Shown: in pieces, positions 55,717 to 64,000 of the stretch
Position numbering within the stretch: position 1 is the first letter of the stretch
Layout: every line of letters starts with the position of its first letter
Assembly (NCBI RefSeq): GCF_016458825.1
Contig: NZ_CP066744.1
Coordinates: 777,868-841,867, forward strand
Length of the DNA stretch: 64,000 bases
Source: Miniphocaeibacter halophilus
GTDB taxonomy: Bacteria; Bacillota; Clostridia; Tissierellales; Peptoniphilaceae
Direction of reading: 5' to 3'
Translations under genes and position numbers: made by a program
The notes under the pieces: model-generated
What the model saw: only the letters and a program-made list of their open reading frames with translations
What the model was told of the DNA's origin: nothing
Database searches by the model: none

Positions 55717-56952
55717 ATGAATAATTTAGAAACAAATTTATTAAAATATGCTGACTTAGTTGTAAGTAAAGGCATAAATATACAAAAAAATCAGCCAGTA
55801 GTAATTAGCTGTCCAATTGAAAGAGCTGACTTTGCTAGAGCATTAGCAAGAAAATCCTATGAAAAGGGAGCTTCTGAAGTAATTGTAAATTGGTTAGATG
55901 ATGAATTAACATTATTAAAATATGAAAATGCTCCTATGGATGTCTTTGAAGAATATCCACAATGGGCAGTAGATAAAAGCAAATATTATTATGAAAAAGG
56001 TGCTGCTATTATTTCCGTTTCAGCAACTGATCCAGAGCTACTAAAGAATGTTGACCCTACTAAAATAGCTACTTATAACAAGGTTGCTTCTCTTGCTAAT
56101 AAGGAAAATATGAAATATACAATGAATGACATAAACTCATGGTGTGTTGTCTCAGTTCCTACAAAAGGTTGGGCAAAAAGGGTATTCCCTAATCTTGAAG
56201 AAGATAAGGCAGTAGAAAAATTATGGGAGGCAATTTTTTACACTACAAGGGTAGACAAGGAAAACCCAATAGAAGAATGGAACAAACATGTAGCCGAGAT
56301 GGATAAAAATGCAAGTTTTTTAAATGAAAAGAAATTTGTAAAATTACATTATAAAAATTCTAAGGGAACAGATTTAGAAGTTGAATTACCAAAGGGGCAT
56401 ATTTGGCTTTCTGCAGGTAGCACAAACTCTAAAGGCACTGTCTTTATTGCAAACATGCCAACAGAAGAGGTATTTACCCTACCTAAAAAAGACGGAGTGA
56501 ACGGAAAATTATTTTCTACCAAACCATTAAACTACGGCGGAAATATTATAGATGAAATGGAATTTACCTTTAAAGATGGTAAGGTTGTAGAATATGATGC
56601 AAAAATTGGAAAAAAATATTTAGATGATATGTTTGCAGTAGATGAAAACGGAAAATATTTAGGAGAAGTAGCTTTAGTGCCTTATGACAGTCCTATTTCA
56701 AATTCAAATATATTATTTATAAATACATTATTTGATGAAAACGCATCTTGTCATTTTGCTTTTGGAAAAGCATATCCAACTTGTCTTGAAGGTGGAACAG
56801 AAATGACCGATGAAGAATTAAAGGCCCATGGAGTAAACGACGCTTTAATCCATGAGGATTTCATGGTTGGCTCCAGTGATTTATCTATTATTGGAACAAG
56901 AGAAAATGGTGAAGAAATAGAAATATTCAAAGACGGTAACTGGGCAATATAA
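55717..56952 (+). CDS. M29 family aminopeptidase
   Basis: A 411-residue metal-dependent aminopeptidase of the thermophilic aminopeptidase (AmpS/PepS) family. The N-terminal domain ends near NWLDDELTLLKYENAP. The C-terminal domain contains FIANMPTEEVFTLPKKDGVNG, DEMEFTFKDGKVVEY and the metal-site region ASCHFAFGKAYPT and HEDFMVGSSDL. The ATG follows TGAGGTG. It is divergent from pepF and ends in a strong terminator. Confidence 0.93.
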   Translation: MNNLETNLLKYADLVVSKGINIQKNQPVVISCPIERADFARALARKSYEKGASEVIVNWLDDELTLLKYENAPMDVFEEYPQWAVDKSKYYYEKGAAIISVSATDPELLKNVDPTKIATYNKVASLANKENMKYTMNDINSWCVVSVPTKGWAKRVFPNLEEDKAVEKLWEAIFYTTRVDKENPIEEWNKHVAEMDKNASFLNEKKFVKLHYKNSKGTDLEVELPKGHIWLSAGSTNSKGTVFIANMPTEEVFTLPKKDGVNGKLFSTKPLNYGGNIIDEMEFTFKDGKVVEYDAKIGKKYLDDMFAVDENGKYLGEVALVPYDSPISNSNILFINTLFDENASCHFAFGKAYPTCLEGGTEMTDEELKAHGVNDALIHEDFMVGSSDLSIIGTRENGEEIEIFKDGNWAI

Positions 56953-56963
56953 GCTAGTAACAC

Positions 56964-56992
56964 AAAAGACGAGATGAAAAATCTCGTCTTTT
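56964..56992 (+). terminator. terminator of the aminopeptidase gene
   Basis: Perfect 12-bp stem AAAAGACGAGAT / ATCTCGTCTTTT with a five-base loop and T run. Confidence 0.87.
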
Positions 56993-57009
56993 TTAAAAGG
57001 AAGTTGTAT

Positions 57010-57057
57010 ATGAAAAAGTTTATTAACTTTAAATATATAATACTTGTATTTGCTTAA
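57010..57057 (+). pseudogene. signal-peptide-like remnant
   Basis: Fifteen codons, MKKFINFKYIILVFA, then a stop, behind AAAAGGAAG. It looks like the beginning of a secreted protein whose remainder has been lost. It could also be a chance short ORF. Confidence 0.25.
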
Positions 57058-57126
57058 AGTATTCTTAAAAAAACACCTATAAAATCTATCTTTGATATTT
57101 TGTAGATATTGTAATAATTTAACTAA

Positions 57127-57228
57127 TTATATTAATTTTTCCCTATTATCTACATTTTCGTTGAAGCTCATAACTATATCCACTAAAATTCCATTATTTA
57201 AAATTGAACCTATGTAAGTAAGATTAAC
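57127..57228 (-). pseudogene. unidentified C-terminal remnant
   Basis: Minus-strand reading without a start gives VNLTYIGSILNNGILVDIV and then MSFNENVDNREKLI and a stop, closed upstream by a TAG. It resembles the end of a secreted beta-rich protein. It lies just downstream of the DUF3887-type lipoprotein gene and may be a fragment of a lost relative. Confidence 0.25.
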
Positions 57229-57294
57229 CTATTATTATTGGAATGTAATTCATATTAATCTACCATATATTTAAATATTCTCTTAGACTAATAT

Positions 57295-57717
57295 TTATTT
57301 TATAAAGATATTTATAAGCTTATATTCTTCATCGAATCCTAAAGTATAAACAGCCTTTTCATTTTCATACTTAACTACATACTGAATAGTAGCATATGTA
57401 TTCCCATTTTCTTCTTGCTCTATAATATCATATTTTTCATACTCTTTAAATTTACCTAATTTATCTAAAATCTTACTTATTTCTTCCATGGGTTTATAAT
57501 ATTCTTCATACGTAACTGTAGTTTTTATTAAATCGGAAATATTATCATTATATATTTTTTCATAGTCCCTATTGTTAACTAGTTCAATAATATTCTGTGC
57601 CTTGCTTTTTACCTCATCTTCCTTAAATTTCTTCAATTCAAACTTTTTTTCACATCCTACTAAAACAAGTAACACCAGACCTACTAATAAAATAAATTTA
57701 ACTTTCGTATTTTTCAT
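57295..57717 (-). CDS. DUF3887-type lipoprotein
   Basis: A 140-residue surface lipoprotein. The signal peptide ends LVLVGC (Cys22). The domain has helical EDEVKSKAQNIIELVNNRDYEKIYN followed by a beta part ending GFDEEYKLINIFIK, typical of DUF3887. The role is unknown. Its first bases overlap the end of the YhfC membrane protease gene by 20 bases, so they are one operon. Confidence 0.82.
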   Translation of the reverse strand: MKNTKVKFILLVGLVLLVLVGCEKKFELKKFKEDEVKSKAQNIIELVNNRDYEKIYNDNISDLIKTTVTYEEYYKPMEEISKILDKLGKFKEYEKYDIIEQEENGNTYATIQYVVKYENEKAVYTLGFDEEYKLINIFIK

Positions 57718-58402
57718 AACTTTCCTCCCTTTCTAACTTTCTTAATAAATACCTTGCAAATATTAACAATATTATTGCCAAAATTAAAGCTACTATTTCT
57801 GAAAGAACAATCCTATTTAGAACATTTGCCAAATAAGTGAATATAAAATTATACATTCCATGAATTATTATGGAGATTAACCACCAAACCTTTTTGTTTT
57901 TTCTAATTCCATAAAACACTAAAATTGTAGCTGAAATGTGGAATATAATAGCTGAGACCCTTTCTAAAATTCCCAAATAGACTTGTAAGTTATCTAAGAA
58001 TAATAGATTATATCTGTAACTTAAAATCGGTAGCAAAGTATAAATTACAGCTTCAATCCCTCCATGTCCTAAACCAAATGAAATAGGTGAATAAATATTT
58101 TTTTCTTTCTTTAATATTGTTTTATATGCAATAAACCTTGCTGTTTCCTCAAAAATCCCGGCTGTAAAAGAAAGAAATATAATATAAGGCATTAAATTTG
58201 AAAACAAACCTGTTCTAAAAATAGTTGTTTTAGTCTGTAATAAATTTAAAATAGGTAGCCTTGTAAATGTTTGAGATATTAGAAAGGCAAAAATTCCTAC
58301 AATAAAATTTCTCAACCTTACTTTCTTTTTACGATTTAAAGTAATTACTACAATTATCGGAATTATAAATATCACCAACAACGATAAAACCAGCCCAATC
58401 AT
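57698..58402 (-). CDS. YhfC family intramembrane metalloprotease-like protein
   Basis: A 234-residue protein with about seven helices and the family motifs FEETARF and SFGLGHGGIEA, which carry the Glu and His expected for a CAAX-type intramembrane protease, plus HISATILVFYG. The substrate is unknown. It is the first gene of a two-gene leftward unit with a DUF3887-type lipoprotein. A perfect 12-bp inverted repeat surrounds its likely promoter. Confidence 0.85.
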   Translation of the reverse strand: MIGLVLSLLVIFIIPIIVVITLNRKKKVRLRNFIVGIFAFLISQTFTRLPILNLLQTKTTIFRTGLFSNLMPYIIFLSFTAGIFEETARFIAYKTILKKEKNIYSPISFGLGHGGIEAVIYTLLPILSYRYNLLFLDNLQVYLGILERVSAIIFHISATILVFYGIRKNKKVWWLISIIIHGMYNFIFTYLANVLNRIVLSEIVALILAIILLIFARYLLRKLEREESYEKYES

Positions 58403-58438
58403 AACAATCCTCCTTTGTATTATGTTGAGTAATGCAAA

Positions 58439-58475
58439 CTCTTTATTGTATTATATCTAATAGTACAATAAAGAG
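58439..58475 (-). promoter_or_regulatory. inverted repeat around the yhfC-type promoter
   Basis: Perfect arms CTCTTTATTGTA (58439-58450) and TACAATAAAGAG (58464-58475), 13 bases apart. Between them, read leftward, lies a TATAAT. The arms thus bracket the -10 box, a repressor-like arrangement. Confidence 0.6.
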
Positions 58476-58494
58476 CAAATTAATTTTATTTTAC

Positions 58495-58539
58495 TTGACC
58501 TGTCGTAGTAAAAATGCTATATTAGAATTACTACGACAG
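58495..58539 (+). promoter_or_regulatory. padR promoter with operator
   Basis: TTGACC (58495-58500), a 17-base spacer and TATATT (58518-58523) form a good promoter. Perfect 11-bp arms CTGTCGTAGTA (58500-58510) and TACTACGACAG (58529-58539) bracket the -10 box. PadR regulators are commonly autoregulated, so this is the likely PadR operator. Confidence 0.7.
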
Positions 58540-58561
58540 ACATAGTAGTTTGGAGGTAGAA

Positions 58562-58897
58562 ATGATATCAAGTGATGTTATGCGTGGTTTTAACGATTTA
58601 TTAATTCTTTCTATTCTCAAAAAAAATGATTCCTATGGTTATGAAATATCAAAAAAAATTTCTCATATAGCTAAGAATAGCTATTCTCTAAAGGAAACAA
58701 CTTTGTACTCCGCCTTTTCCAGACTGGAGAAAAACGGCTACATTGCAGGATATGAATCAGATAAAACCTTTGGAAGAAAAAGAACTTACTACACCTTAAC
58801 AAATGAGGGGAAAAAATATTTGGATTTTAAAATCAAGGAATGGGAAGAGATTAAAGAAGTAATGGAATTGTTTATTAATTATTTGGAGGAAGTATAA
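58562..58897 (+). CDS. PadR family transcription regulator
   Basis: A 111-residue winged-helix repressor: MRGFNDLLILSILKKNDSYGYEISKKI, then the recognition part KETTLYSAFSRLEKNGYI and a wing GRKRTYYTL, ending in a dimerisation helix. I chose the ATG at 58562 behind TGGAGGTAG. Its stop overlaps the start of the next membrane gene (TAATG), the usual pairing of PadR with a HAAS-domain membrane protein. A perfect inverted repeat overlaps its promoter. Confidence 0.93.
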   Translation: MISSDVMRGFNDLLILSILKKNDSYGYEISKKISHIAKNSYSLKETTLYSAFSRLEKNGYIAGYESDKTFGRKRTYYTLTNEGKKYLDFKIKEWEEIKEVMELFINYLEEV

Positions 58898-59590
58898 TGG
58901 AAGTACTAAAAACTTATATTGAAAATATTTTTTCTTCATATAAGGAAGATGAAAAATCTATAAGAATTAAAAATGACATTTTAACTCATATGGAAGATGA
59001 ATATGAAGATTTAATTTTAAATGGTAAATCGTCGGAAGAAGCTGTTGGAATTATTATCTGAATTAGAATTAAAAAACAGCGATGAAAATATAACCTTATC
59101 TAAGGAAGATTTAGAAACAGTAGAAGAATATAAGAAATTTTCTACTATTTTCCCTATAGTTATTGCAGCAGGTATTATTTTTTATATACTAGGAGTTGGA
59201 GTAACAGGTGGCTTGTCCTTTATGTTGCCTAAGTCCTTTCTGCCTTTTATCTTCTTTTCTTTTGTAGCTGCTGGCACAGGTCTTCTCGCTTTCGCTGGTA
59301 TAAAGAAAAATTATTTTATAGATTATTTTAAATCTAAAGGTTTAACTCAATACTATGATGTTGAAGAATATGGTCCACCTGTTGATTCTAAAAATAAAAA
59401 ATATTATAGAAGAAAAAAATCCTTAGGCTTATTTGAAGATATAATGTGGATTGTAATAGTAATAATATACCTATATCTTGGCTTTTTTAAGGGACTTTGG
59501 CATCCGGGGTGGATAGTATTTCTAATAGGTACTATAATGTCAATTATAATTAAAATTGCAATTGAACATTCTGCTAATAACGACATATAA
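58897..59590 (+). pseudogene. HAAS-domain membrane protein, frameshifted
   Basis: Partner of the PadR gene. The first frame, from the ATG at 58897, encodes a helical MEVLKTYIENIFSSYKEDEK to GKSSEEAVGIII, the N-terminal HAAS-type signalling domain, and stops at TGA 59059-59061. The next frame continues SELELKNSDENITLS and then about four membrane helices to 59590. One base missing near 59055-59060 would restore a single protein of about 230 residues. The TGA is not a selenocysteine codon, since its frame soon meets further stops. It may be real loss or a sequence error. Confidence 0.7.
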
Positions 59591-59648
59591 TTCCCAATAA
59601 ATGCAAATAAAATATAAATAGTATATAATATTACATTAGGAGGGATTT

Positions 59649-60296
59649 ATGAGAAAAGTAGCAATTTTTGATATGGACGGAACAATTATAGACTCTATGA
59701 AAAAATGGTCAACGGTTTTAGATGACTATTTAACTGACATTGGCTTAAAACTAGATCCTGATTATAGAAAATCATTAAACAGCAAACCTATGAAAGAAAT
59801 TTTAGATAAAGTTCATAATGATTTTAATATACAAGGGACTCCTACAGATTCCTTTAATAATATTATGGAAATTATGAGATATAACTATTTAAATACATTT
59901 TCTTTAAAACCTGGCGTAAAAGATGCCCTAGATGAATTAATGGATAAAAATATTAAAATGGCAGTTGCTACAGCTACTCCTGAACGAGTTGCTATAGATG
60001 CTATTAATAAGCAGGGTTTAGAAAAATATTTCGAATTTATTCAAACCTGTGATAATGTAAATTTAATGAAGTTTCAACCGGAATATTGGAATATAGCTGC
60101 AAAAAACCTAGACTCTTCAATAGAAAATTCTATTGTTTTTGAAGATGCACTATACTGTATAGAAACCGTTAAAAAAATGAACGGTGGAATAGTTGCAATT
60201 GCAGATGAGTCAGCTAATTCTGATAAGGAAAAAATAATAGCTCTTTCAGACCATTATATAGAGCATTATGATGAGTTAAATTATGATATTTTTTAA
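59649..60296 (+). CDS. HAD superfamily hydrolase, phosphoglucomutase-like
   Basis: A 215-residue phosphatase or phosphomutase. The nucleophile motif is FDMDGT (Asp8, Asp10), motif II VATATPERV, a lysine in LMKFQPEYW and the acidic motif VFEDALYCIE. The helical cap of about 70 residues follows motif I, so it belongs to the beta-phosphoglucomutase/GPH-like subgroup. The substrate is unknown. The ATG follows TAGGAGGG. Confidence 0.9.
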   Translation: MRKVAIFDMDGTIIDSMKKWSTVLDDYLTDIGLKLDPDYRKSLNSKPMKEILDKVHNDFNIQGTPTDSFNNIMEIMRYNYLNTFSLKPGVKDALDELMDKNIKMAVATATPERVAIDAINKQGLEKYFEFIQTCDNVNLMKFQPEYWNIAAKNLDSSIENSIVFEDALYCIETVKKMNGGIVAIADESANSDKEKIIALSDHYIEHYDELNYDIF

Positions 60297-60301
60297 CATT
60301 T

Positions 60302-60332
60302 AAAGGGACTTTCAATTGAAAGTCCCTTTTTT
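60302..60332. terminator. terminator between HAD gene and argF
   Basis: Perfect 12-bp stem AAAGGGACTTTC / GAAAGTCCCTTT with loop AATT and a T run, between convergent genes. Confidence 0.87.
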
Positions 60333-61327
60333 TATTTTCCAATTGTCGCCACCATTATAGCTTTTATTGTATGCATTCTATTTTCTGCTTCATCAAATAC
60401 TTTTGAATATTTACTTCTAAATACTTCATCCGTTACTTCCATTTCCTCTAATTCAAAATTATCGTAAACATCTTGTGCCACAGTAGTATTTAAGTCGTGA
60501 AAACTAGGTAGACAGTGTAAAAATATTACGTCTTCATTTTTAGTTCTTTTAATCATATCCATATTAACTTGATATGGTTTCAGCTGGTCTATTCTTTCCT
60601 TAAATTTATCTTCCTCTCCCATAGAAACCCAAACGTCTGTATATATTACATCTGCGTTTTCAACATTGTCTAAGTTTTCAGTTAAAGTAATTTTACCACC
60701 TGTTGTTTTATTTACTTCTTCCATTTCTTTTACTAATTTTTCAGATGGCCATAATTCTTTCGGAGCTAGTGCAACAAAGTCCATTCCCATTTTAGATGCT
60801 CCTACTAGTAATGAATTTCCCATATTATTTCTTGCATCACCAACATAAACGAATTTAACTTTGTTTAATGGTTTATTTACATATTCCTTAATGGTTAAAA
60901 AGTCAGCTAATATTTGTGTTGGATGGTAAAGGTCAGTTAGTCCATTCCAAACAGGCACAGGTGAGTTTTTTGCTAATTCTTCTACTGTTTTATGATTAAA
61001 ACCTCTAAATTCAATACCGTCATAGAAGCGAGAAAGAACTTTTGCAGTATCTTCCACAGATTCTTTTTTACCAAATTGGCTATCTGCCATACCTAGAAAG
61101 GTAGAATAGCCTCCTTCGTCTGCACAAGCAACTTCAAATGCACATCTAGTTCTGGTAGATGTTTTTTCAAATAATAAGACTATATTTTTTCCTTCTAGTA
61201 AGTCACCTTTTATTCCTGCTCTTTTCTTATTTTTTAAATCTTTTGAAAGATTTAATAAGTATTCAATTTCTTCTGATGTAAAATCTTTTAACGTTAAAAA
61301 ATCTCTTCCTTTTAAATTTATTGGCAT
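60332..61327 (-). CDS. argF: ornithine carbamoyltransferase
   Basis: Enzyme of the arginine deiminase pathway (often called arcB in that role) that phosphorolyses citrulline to ornithine and carbamoyl phosphate. The 331 residues contain the carbamoyl phosphate site STRTR (57-61), HPTQILADF and the ornithine site [10 protein letters not shown]. It starts nine bases after arcA with a GGAGG between them, so the direction of use is probably catabolic. Carbamate kinase (arcC) and the exchanger (arcD) are not in this window. Confidence 0.95.
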   Translation of the reverse strand: MPINLKGRDFLTLKDFTSEEIEYLLNLSKDLKNKKRAGIKGDLLEGKNIVLLFEKTSTRTRCAFEVACADEGGYSTFLGMADSQFGKKESVEDTAKVLSRFYDGIEFRGFNHKTVEELAKNSPVPVWNGLTDLYHPTQILADFLTIKEYVNKPLNKVKFVYVGDARNNMGNSLLVGASKMGMDFVALAPKELWPSEKLVKEMEEVNKTTGGKITLTENLDNVENADVIYTDVWVSMGEEDKFKERIDQLKPYQVNMDMIKRTKNEDVIFLHCLPSFHDLNTTVAQDVYDNFELEEMEVTDEVFRSKYSKVFDEAENRMHTIKAIMVATIGK

Positions 61328-61336
61328 AATTTCCTC

Positions 61337-62551
61337 CTATATTTCTTCTCTAATTATCGGCATGGACATACATCTTGGTCCTCCACGTCCTCTTGATAAT
61401 TCACCTGATTTAATTATATGTAATTTTACTCCATTTTCTTCTAATTCTCTATTAGTTGCAGTATTTCTATCATAAACAATAACTTCCCTTGGTGCAATTG
61501 CCAATGTATTTGAACCATCACTCCATTGTTCTCTTGCTGCGTCAACTTTACTACTTCCTCCACAAGGAATTAATTTCACATTATCCTTTTTTAAATATTG
61601 CCCCAGTATATTTTCTAAAAACCCTTTTTCTGTATTTACTTTTAGTTCTCCATTATTACTAGAAATTGAATAAACTGTAATATTTTTCTCTATTGTTGAA
61701 TGAATAGTAAAAAGATCTTTGTCAATCATCGTAAAAACAGTATCTAGGTGCATAAATTCTCTTTTTTTAGGCAAAACAAACGCTAAAACCGTTTTAAAGG
61801 ATGAGTTTATATTAAATAGGTTTTTACAAAATTCTTCAATGGCTTTTGGATTGGTTCTTTGTGATATTCCAATACAAATTAAATCTTTAGACAATACTAA
61901 TATATCTCCACCTTCTATTGAATGCCTGTAATTCCTATTATAAAGTAAATTTACATCTTTAAAATCCCTATGATATTTAAGGATATATTTTCCAAATAAT
62001 GTTTCTCTATTTCTGGTCTTACTCCACATTTTATTTAAACTTACATGGTTACCTACAAATGTAAAGGGATCTCTAATAAAGTATAGGTTAGGCATAGGTT
62101 TAGTTATAAATTTCAAATTACTGGAAACCAGTTCACAAAGACTGTTCTTACTTGTATTCTTTATTTCTTCTCTTCTTGTTCCCTCCATTAATTTTAATAC
62201 AAGTTCTTTTTCATCTTCAAAGGAAGCAAGATACTGCCTTAATAAACTTTTTTCCTTTTCTATGTCTATACTATTTTCAAGAATATATTCCTCTATTAAC
62301 TCTTCTTTTATATTCCTGTCTTTAATAATTTCAGCAACTAAGTCCTCTAAATACACAACTTCTATATGATTATCTCTTAGCACTTTAGAAAAATAATCAT
62401 GTTCTTTCTGTGCTTCCTTCAAATAAGGTATTTCATCAAATAATAATTCATCCATTAGTTCCGGAATTAAATTATTCAATTCCCTACCTGGTCTATGGAG
62501 CATAACTTTTTTCAATTTACCTATTTCCGAAAAAATATTTATATTATTCAT
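61337..62551 (-). CDS. arcA: arginine deiminase
   Basis: Hydrolyses arginine to citrulline and ammonia. The 404 residues carry LHRPGRELNNL at the start, NLYFIRDPFTFVG, the His/Asp motif EFMHLDTVFTM and the catalytic Cys394 in GGPRCMSMP. The ATG follows AAGAGGTTA. With argF it begins arginine fermentation; the ATP-forming carbamate kinase must be encoded elsewhere. Confidence 0.96.
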   Translation of the reverse strand: MNNINIFSEIGKLKKVMLHRPGRELNNLIPELMDELLFDEIPYLKEAQKEHDYFSKVLRDNHIEVVYLEDLVAEIIKDRNIKEELIEEYILENSIDIEKEKSLLRQYLASFEDEKELVLKLMEGTRREEIKNTSKNSLCELVSSNLKFITKPMPNLYFIRDPFTFVGNHVSLNKMWSKTRNRETLFGKYILKYHRDFKDVNLLYNRNYRHSIEGGDILVLSKDLICIGISQRTNPKAIEEFCKNLFNINSSFKTVLAFVLPKKREFMHLDTVFTMIDKDLFTIHSTIEKNITVYSISSNNGELKVNTEKGFLENILGQYLKKDNVKLIPCGGSSKVDAAREQWSDGSNTLAIAPREVIVYDRNTATNRELEENGVKLHIIKSGELSRGRGGPRCMSMPIIREEI

Positions 62552-62613
62552 ATTAACCTCTTTTCACTATTATAATTATAATGAAATAGCTATATTATGT
62601 CTATAAAAAATAT

Positions 62614-62640
62614 AGAGCAGAAAATCAAATATTCTGCTCT
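62614..62640 (-). terminator. terminator of the OpuB-type transporter genes
   Basis: Stem AGAGCAGAA / TTCTGCTCT with a nine-base loop and, read leftward, a TATATTTTTT tail. Confidence 0.82.
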
Positions 62641-62674
62641 GTCATAATTAGTTTATTTTTTATTTATGTACTGA

Positions 62675-63580
62675 TTATTTGTTAAGACCTTCTTCTTTTA
62701 TAAACTCCCTTGCTACTTCTTCAGGTGTTCTTCCCTCTACATCTATTTCATAATCAAGCTCTTGCATTCTAGTATCGGTAATACGATTTTCTAATAAATC
62801 TAAAACTTCGACTAATTCCTCATTTTCTTCTAATAGATCATTTCTACATATTGGAGCTCCATAATATGGTGGGAATAATTCTTTGTCATCTTCCAATACG
62901 ACCATATCATATTTTTTTAATAGTGAATCTGTAGCATAGACTACAATAACATCTAGTTTGTTTTGTTCTATTGCATCATATAGTAAAGAAGTGTCCATTT
63001 TTAATGCTTCTTTAAAATCCAGCTCATACAAGTCAGCCATTGCATCGTAGCCATCTGCTAATCTTGTATAGAATATATGATTTGCTCCAAACCTTAAACT
63101 TGAAGATATATCCTTTAATTCACTTGTTTTAGTTATATTATTTTCTTCAGCTTTGGTACGTAACATACCTAGGGCAAAAGTATTATTGATTCCTATAGGT
63201 TTAAACATAGTAATATCATGTTCTTCGTATAATTTTTCTTTAGAAATATTATAAATTTCCTCTCCACTCATTCCTGTGCTATCAGGAAGTTTTAATATTT
63301 CATTGTAGGCTGTTCCCGAATATTCAACATAAATATCTATTTCTTTTTTTTCTAAAGCAGGAAAGCATATAGAAGTTCCTCCTAAATTTTGTTTTCGTAT
63401 TACTTTTAAATCGGTATGTTCTTCAATTAATTGGGAATAGATTTCACTTAGTAATATATTTTCAGTAAATTGCTTAGATGCTACTGTTATTTCTTTCTTG
63501 CCTCCATTACAGCTACTTATTGTAACAGTAATAAACAATAAACAAATTACTAGTAGAATCTGTTTTTTAAATTTTCTCAT
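62675..63580 (-). CDS. osmoprotectant (OpuBC/OsmF-type) ABC substrate-binding lipoprotein
   Basis: A 301-residue solute receptor for quaternary amines such as betaine, choline or carnitine. The signal peptide ends ISSC (Cys24). The OpuAC-like domain shows SKQFTENILLSEI, GGTSICFPALEKKEIDIYVEY and FKPIGINNTFALGM. The ATG follows GGAGAAGGA. It is downstream of its permease gene. Betaine uptake could also supply a substrate for reductases, but no betaine reductase is seen. Confidence 0.9.
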   Translation of the reverse strand: MRKFKKQILLVICLLFITVTISSCNGGKKEITVASKQFTENILLSEIYSQLIEEHTDLKVIRKQNLGGTSICFPALEKKEIDIYVEYSGTAYNEILKLPDSTGMSGEEIYNISKEKLYEEHDITMFKPIGINNTFALGMLRTKAEENNITKTSELKDISSSLRFGANHIFYTRLADGYDAMADLYELDFKEALKMDTSLLYDAIEQNKLDVIVVYATDSLLKKYDMVVLEDDKELFPPYYGAPICRNDLLEENEELVEVLDLLENRITDTRMQELDYEIDVEGRTPEEVAREFIKEEGLNK

Positions 63581-63620
63581 TTCCTTCTCCTCTCTAATAT
63601 TATTTATATAAATTAATTAC

Positions 63621-64000
63621 CTACTTACTTCTTCTACTAATACGCTTTTCTAATATTGAAAGTAAAATATCGAACATTATGGCCAGTAAGGACACTGGAA
63701 TAGCTCCCGACAACATCATTTTCATATTTCTAGTTTGAATTCCTCGCCAAATTAACATTCCTAAGCCTCCTGCTCCTATAAGTACACCTGTTGTAGCTAT
63801 ACTTAATGCTGATATTAAGGCCAATCTAACTCCCGATAAAATCACAGGCATAGCTAAGGGCAGCTCTAATTTAAAATAAATTTGCATTTCCGTCATACCT
63901 ATCCCTCTACCAGCACGGATTACTCCCTTATCTACCTCTTTTATTCCCGTGTAAGTATTTCTAACAATTGGAAATAAAGAGTATAGAAAAATTGAAAATA
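63621..64000 (-). CDS. osmoprotectant ABC permease (OpuBB-type), cut by the window end
   Basis: The C-terminal 126 or so residues of a membrane subunit of the same transporter. The reading frame is open to the window edge: FPIVRNTYTGIKEVDKGVIR, then the ATPase-contact EAA-type region RAGRGIGMTEMQIYFKLELP and the helices AMPVILSGVRLALISALSIA onward. The ATG at 63896 is internal, not the start. The gene ends 40 bases before the binding-protein gene. Confidence 0.85.
   Translation of the reverse strand, partial: FSIFLYSLFPIVRNTYTGIKEVDKGVIRAGRGIGMTEMQIYFKLELPLAMPVILSGVRLALISALSIATTGVLIGAGGLGMLIWRGIQTRNMKMMLSGAIPVSLLAIMFDILLSILEKRISRRSK

Noticed and set aside
59059..59061. In-frame TGA in the HAAS gene as a selenocysteine codon
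   Set aside because: The frame after the TGA soon meets another stop, there is no redox motif and the protein continues in a different frame, so it is a frameshift.

Overview
The window is strongly AT-rich chromosomal DNA from a low-GC anaerobic Firmicute. An amino-acid-fermenting lifestyle is indicated by a complete selenium-dependent glycine reductase operon, tryptophanase, arginine deiminase with ornithine carbamoyltransferase, pyruvate carboxylase, fumarase and an iron-only hydrogenase. Several lipoproteins with Gram-positive-style lipoboxes and a PTS trehalose system fit the same picture. I infer a Tissierellia/Peptoniphilaceae-like or related clostridial organism; the genus cannot be fixed from this sequence alone.

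Layout. 1-8.4 kb: MATE exporter, small lipoprotein, CapA-like lipoprotein, pyruvate carboxylase and a double GNAT acetyltransferase preceded by a 16-codon leader ORF. 8.5-13.8 kb: a decayed methyltransferase, then an M-box (magnesium) riboswitch with promoter and terminator driving mgtE, then fumC and a sodium:alanine symporter. 14.0-25.8 kb: a selenium island. tRNA-Sec, selB and selA lie on the minus strand. Facing away from them, a glycine riboswitch controls grdX-trxB-trxA-grdE-grdA-grdB-grdC-grdD. GrdA (Sec45) and GrdB (Sec350) are read through in-frame UGA codons, and trxB carries a frameshift at a run of nine A.

25.8-29.7 kb: a decayed accessory zone with an orphan degenerate CRISPR repeat, a broken NAD(P)H oxidoreductase and broken regulator, a tiny amphipathic-repeat protein, and a CRISPR array of 31 repeats and 30 spacers with a recognisable leader on its right side but no cas genes. 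29.7-33.7 kb: the trehalose operon treR-treB-treC with two operators. 33.7-38.7 kb: ApbE, a sodium-dependent amino-acid symporter, tryptophanase and a divergent YheO-type regulator separated from tnaA by a perfect inverted repeat.

38.8-51 kb: HtrA protease, ComFC, RecD2 helicase, MurA, an ECF substrate-binding subunit, a two-component system with its ABC-2 exporter, and aldose epimerase. 51-57 kb: ProC, a monomeric [FeFe] hydrogenase with a small [2Fe-2S] partner, and the peptidases PepF and AmpS. 57-60.3 kb: a DUF3887-type lipoprotein with a YhfC membrane protease, a PadR regulator with a frameshifted membrane partner, and a HAD phosphatase. 60.3-64 kb: argF, arcA and an OpuB-type osmolyte/quaternary-amine ABC transporter that runs off the window end.

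How they fit together. Glycine is the electron sink through thioredoxin-coupled glycine reductase, with the selenocysteine decoding genes next door. Tryptophan and arginine are further energy or carbon sources, hydrogenase disposes of or recycles reductant, and pyruvate carboxylase and fumarase handle C4 acids. The most unusual items are the trxB homopolymer frameshift inside an otherwise intact selenoprotein operon, the orphan CRISPR array with a palindromic short spacer and an outlying fossil repeat, and the paired inverted-repeat promoters in the YhfC/PadR intergenic region. I did not see a clearly undescribed multi-gene system.
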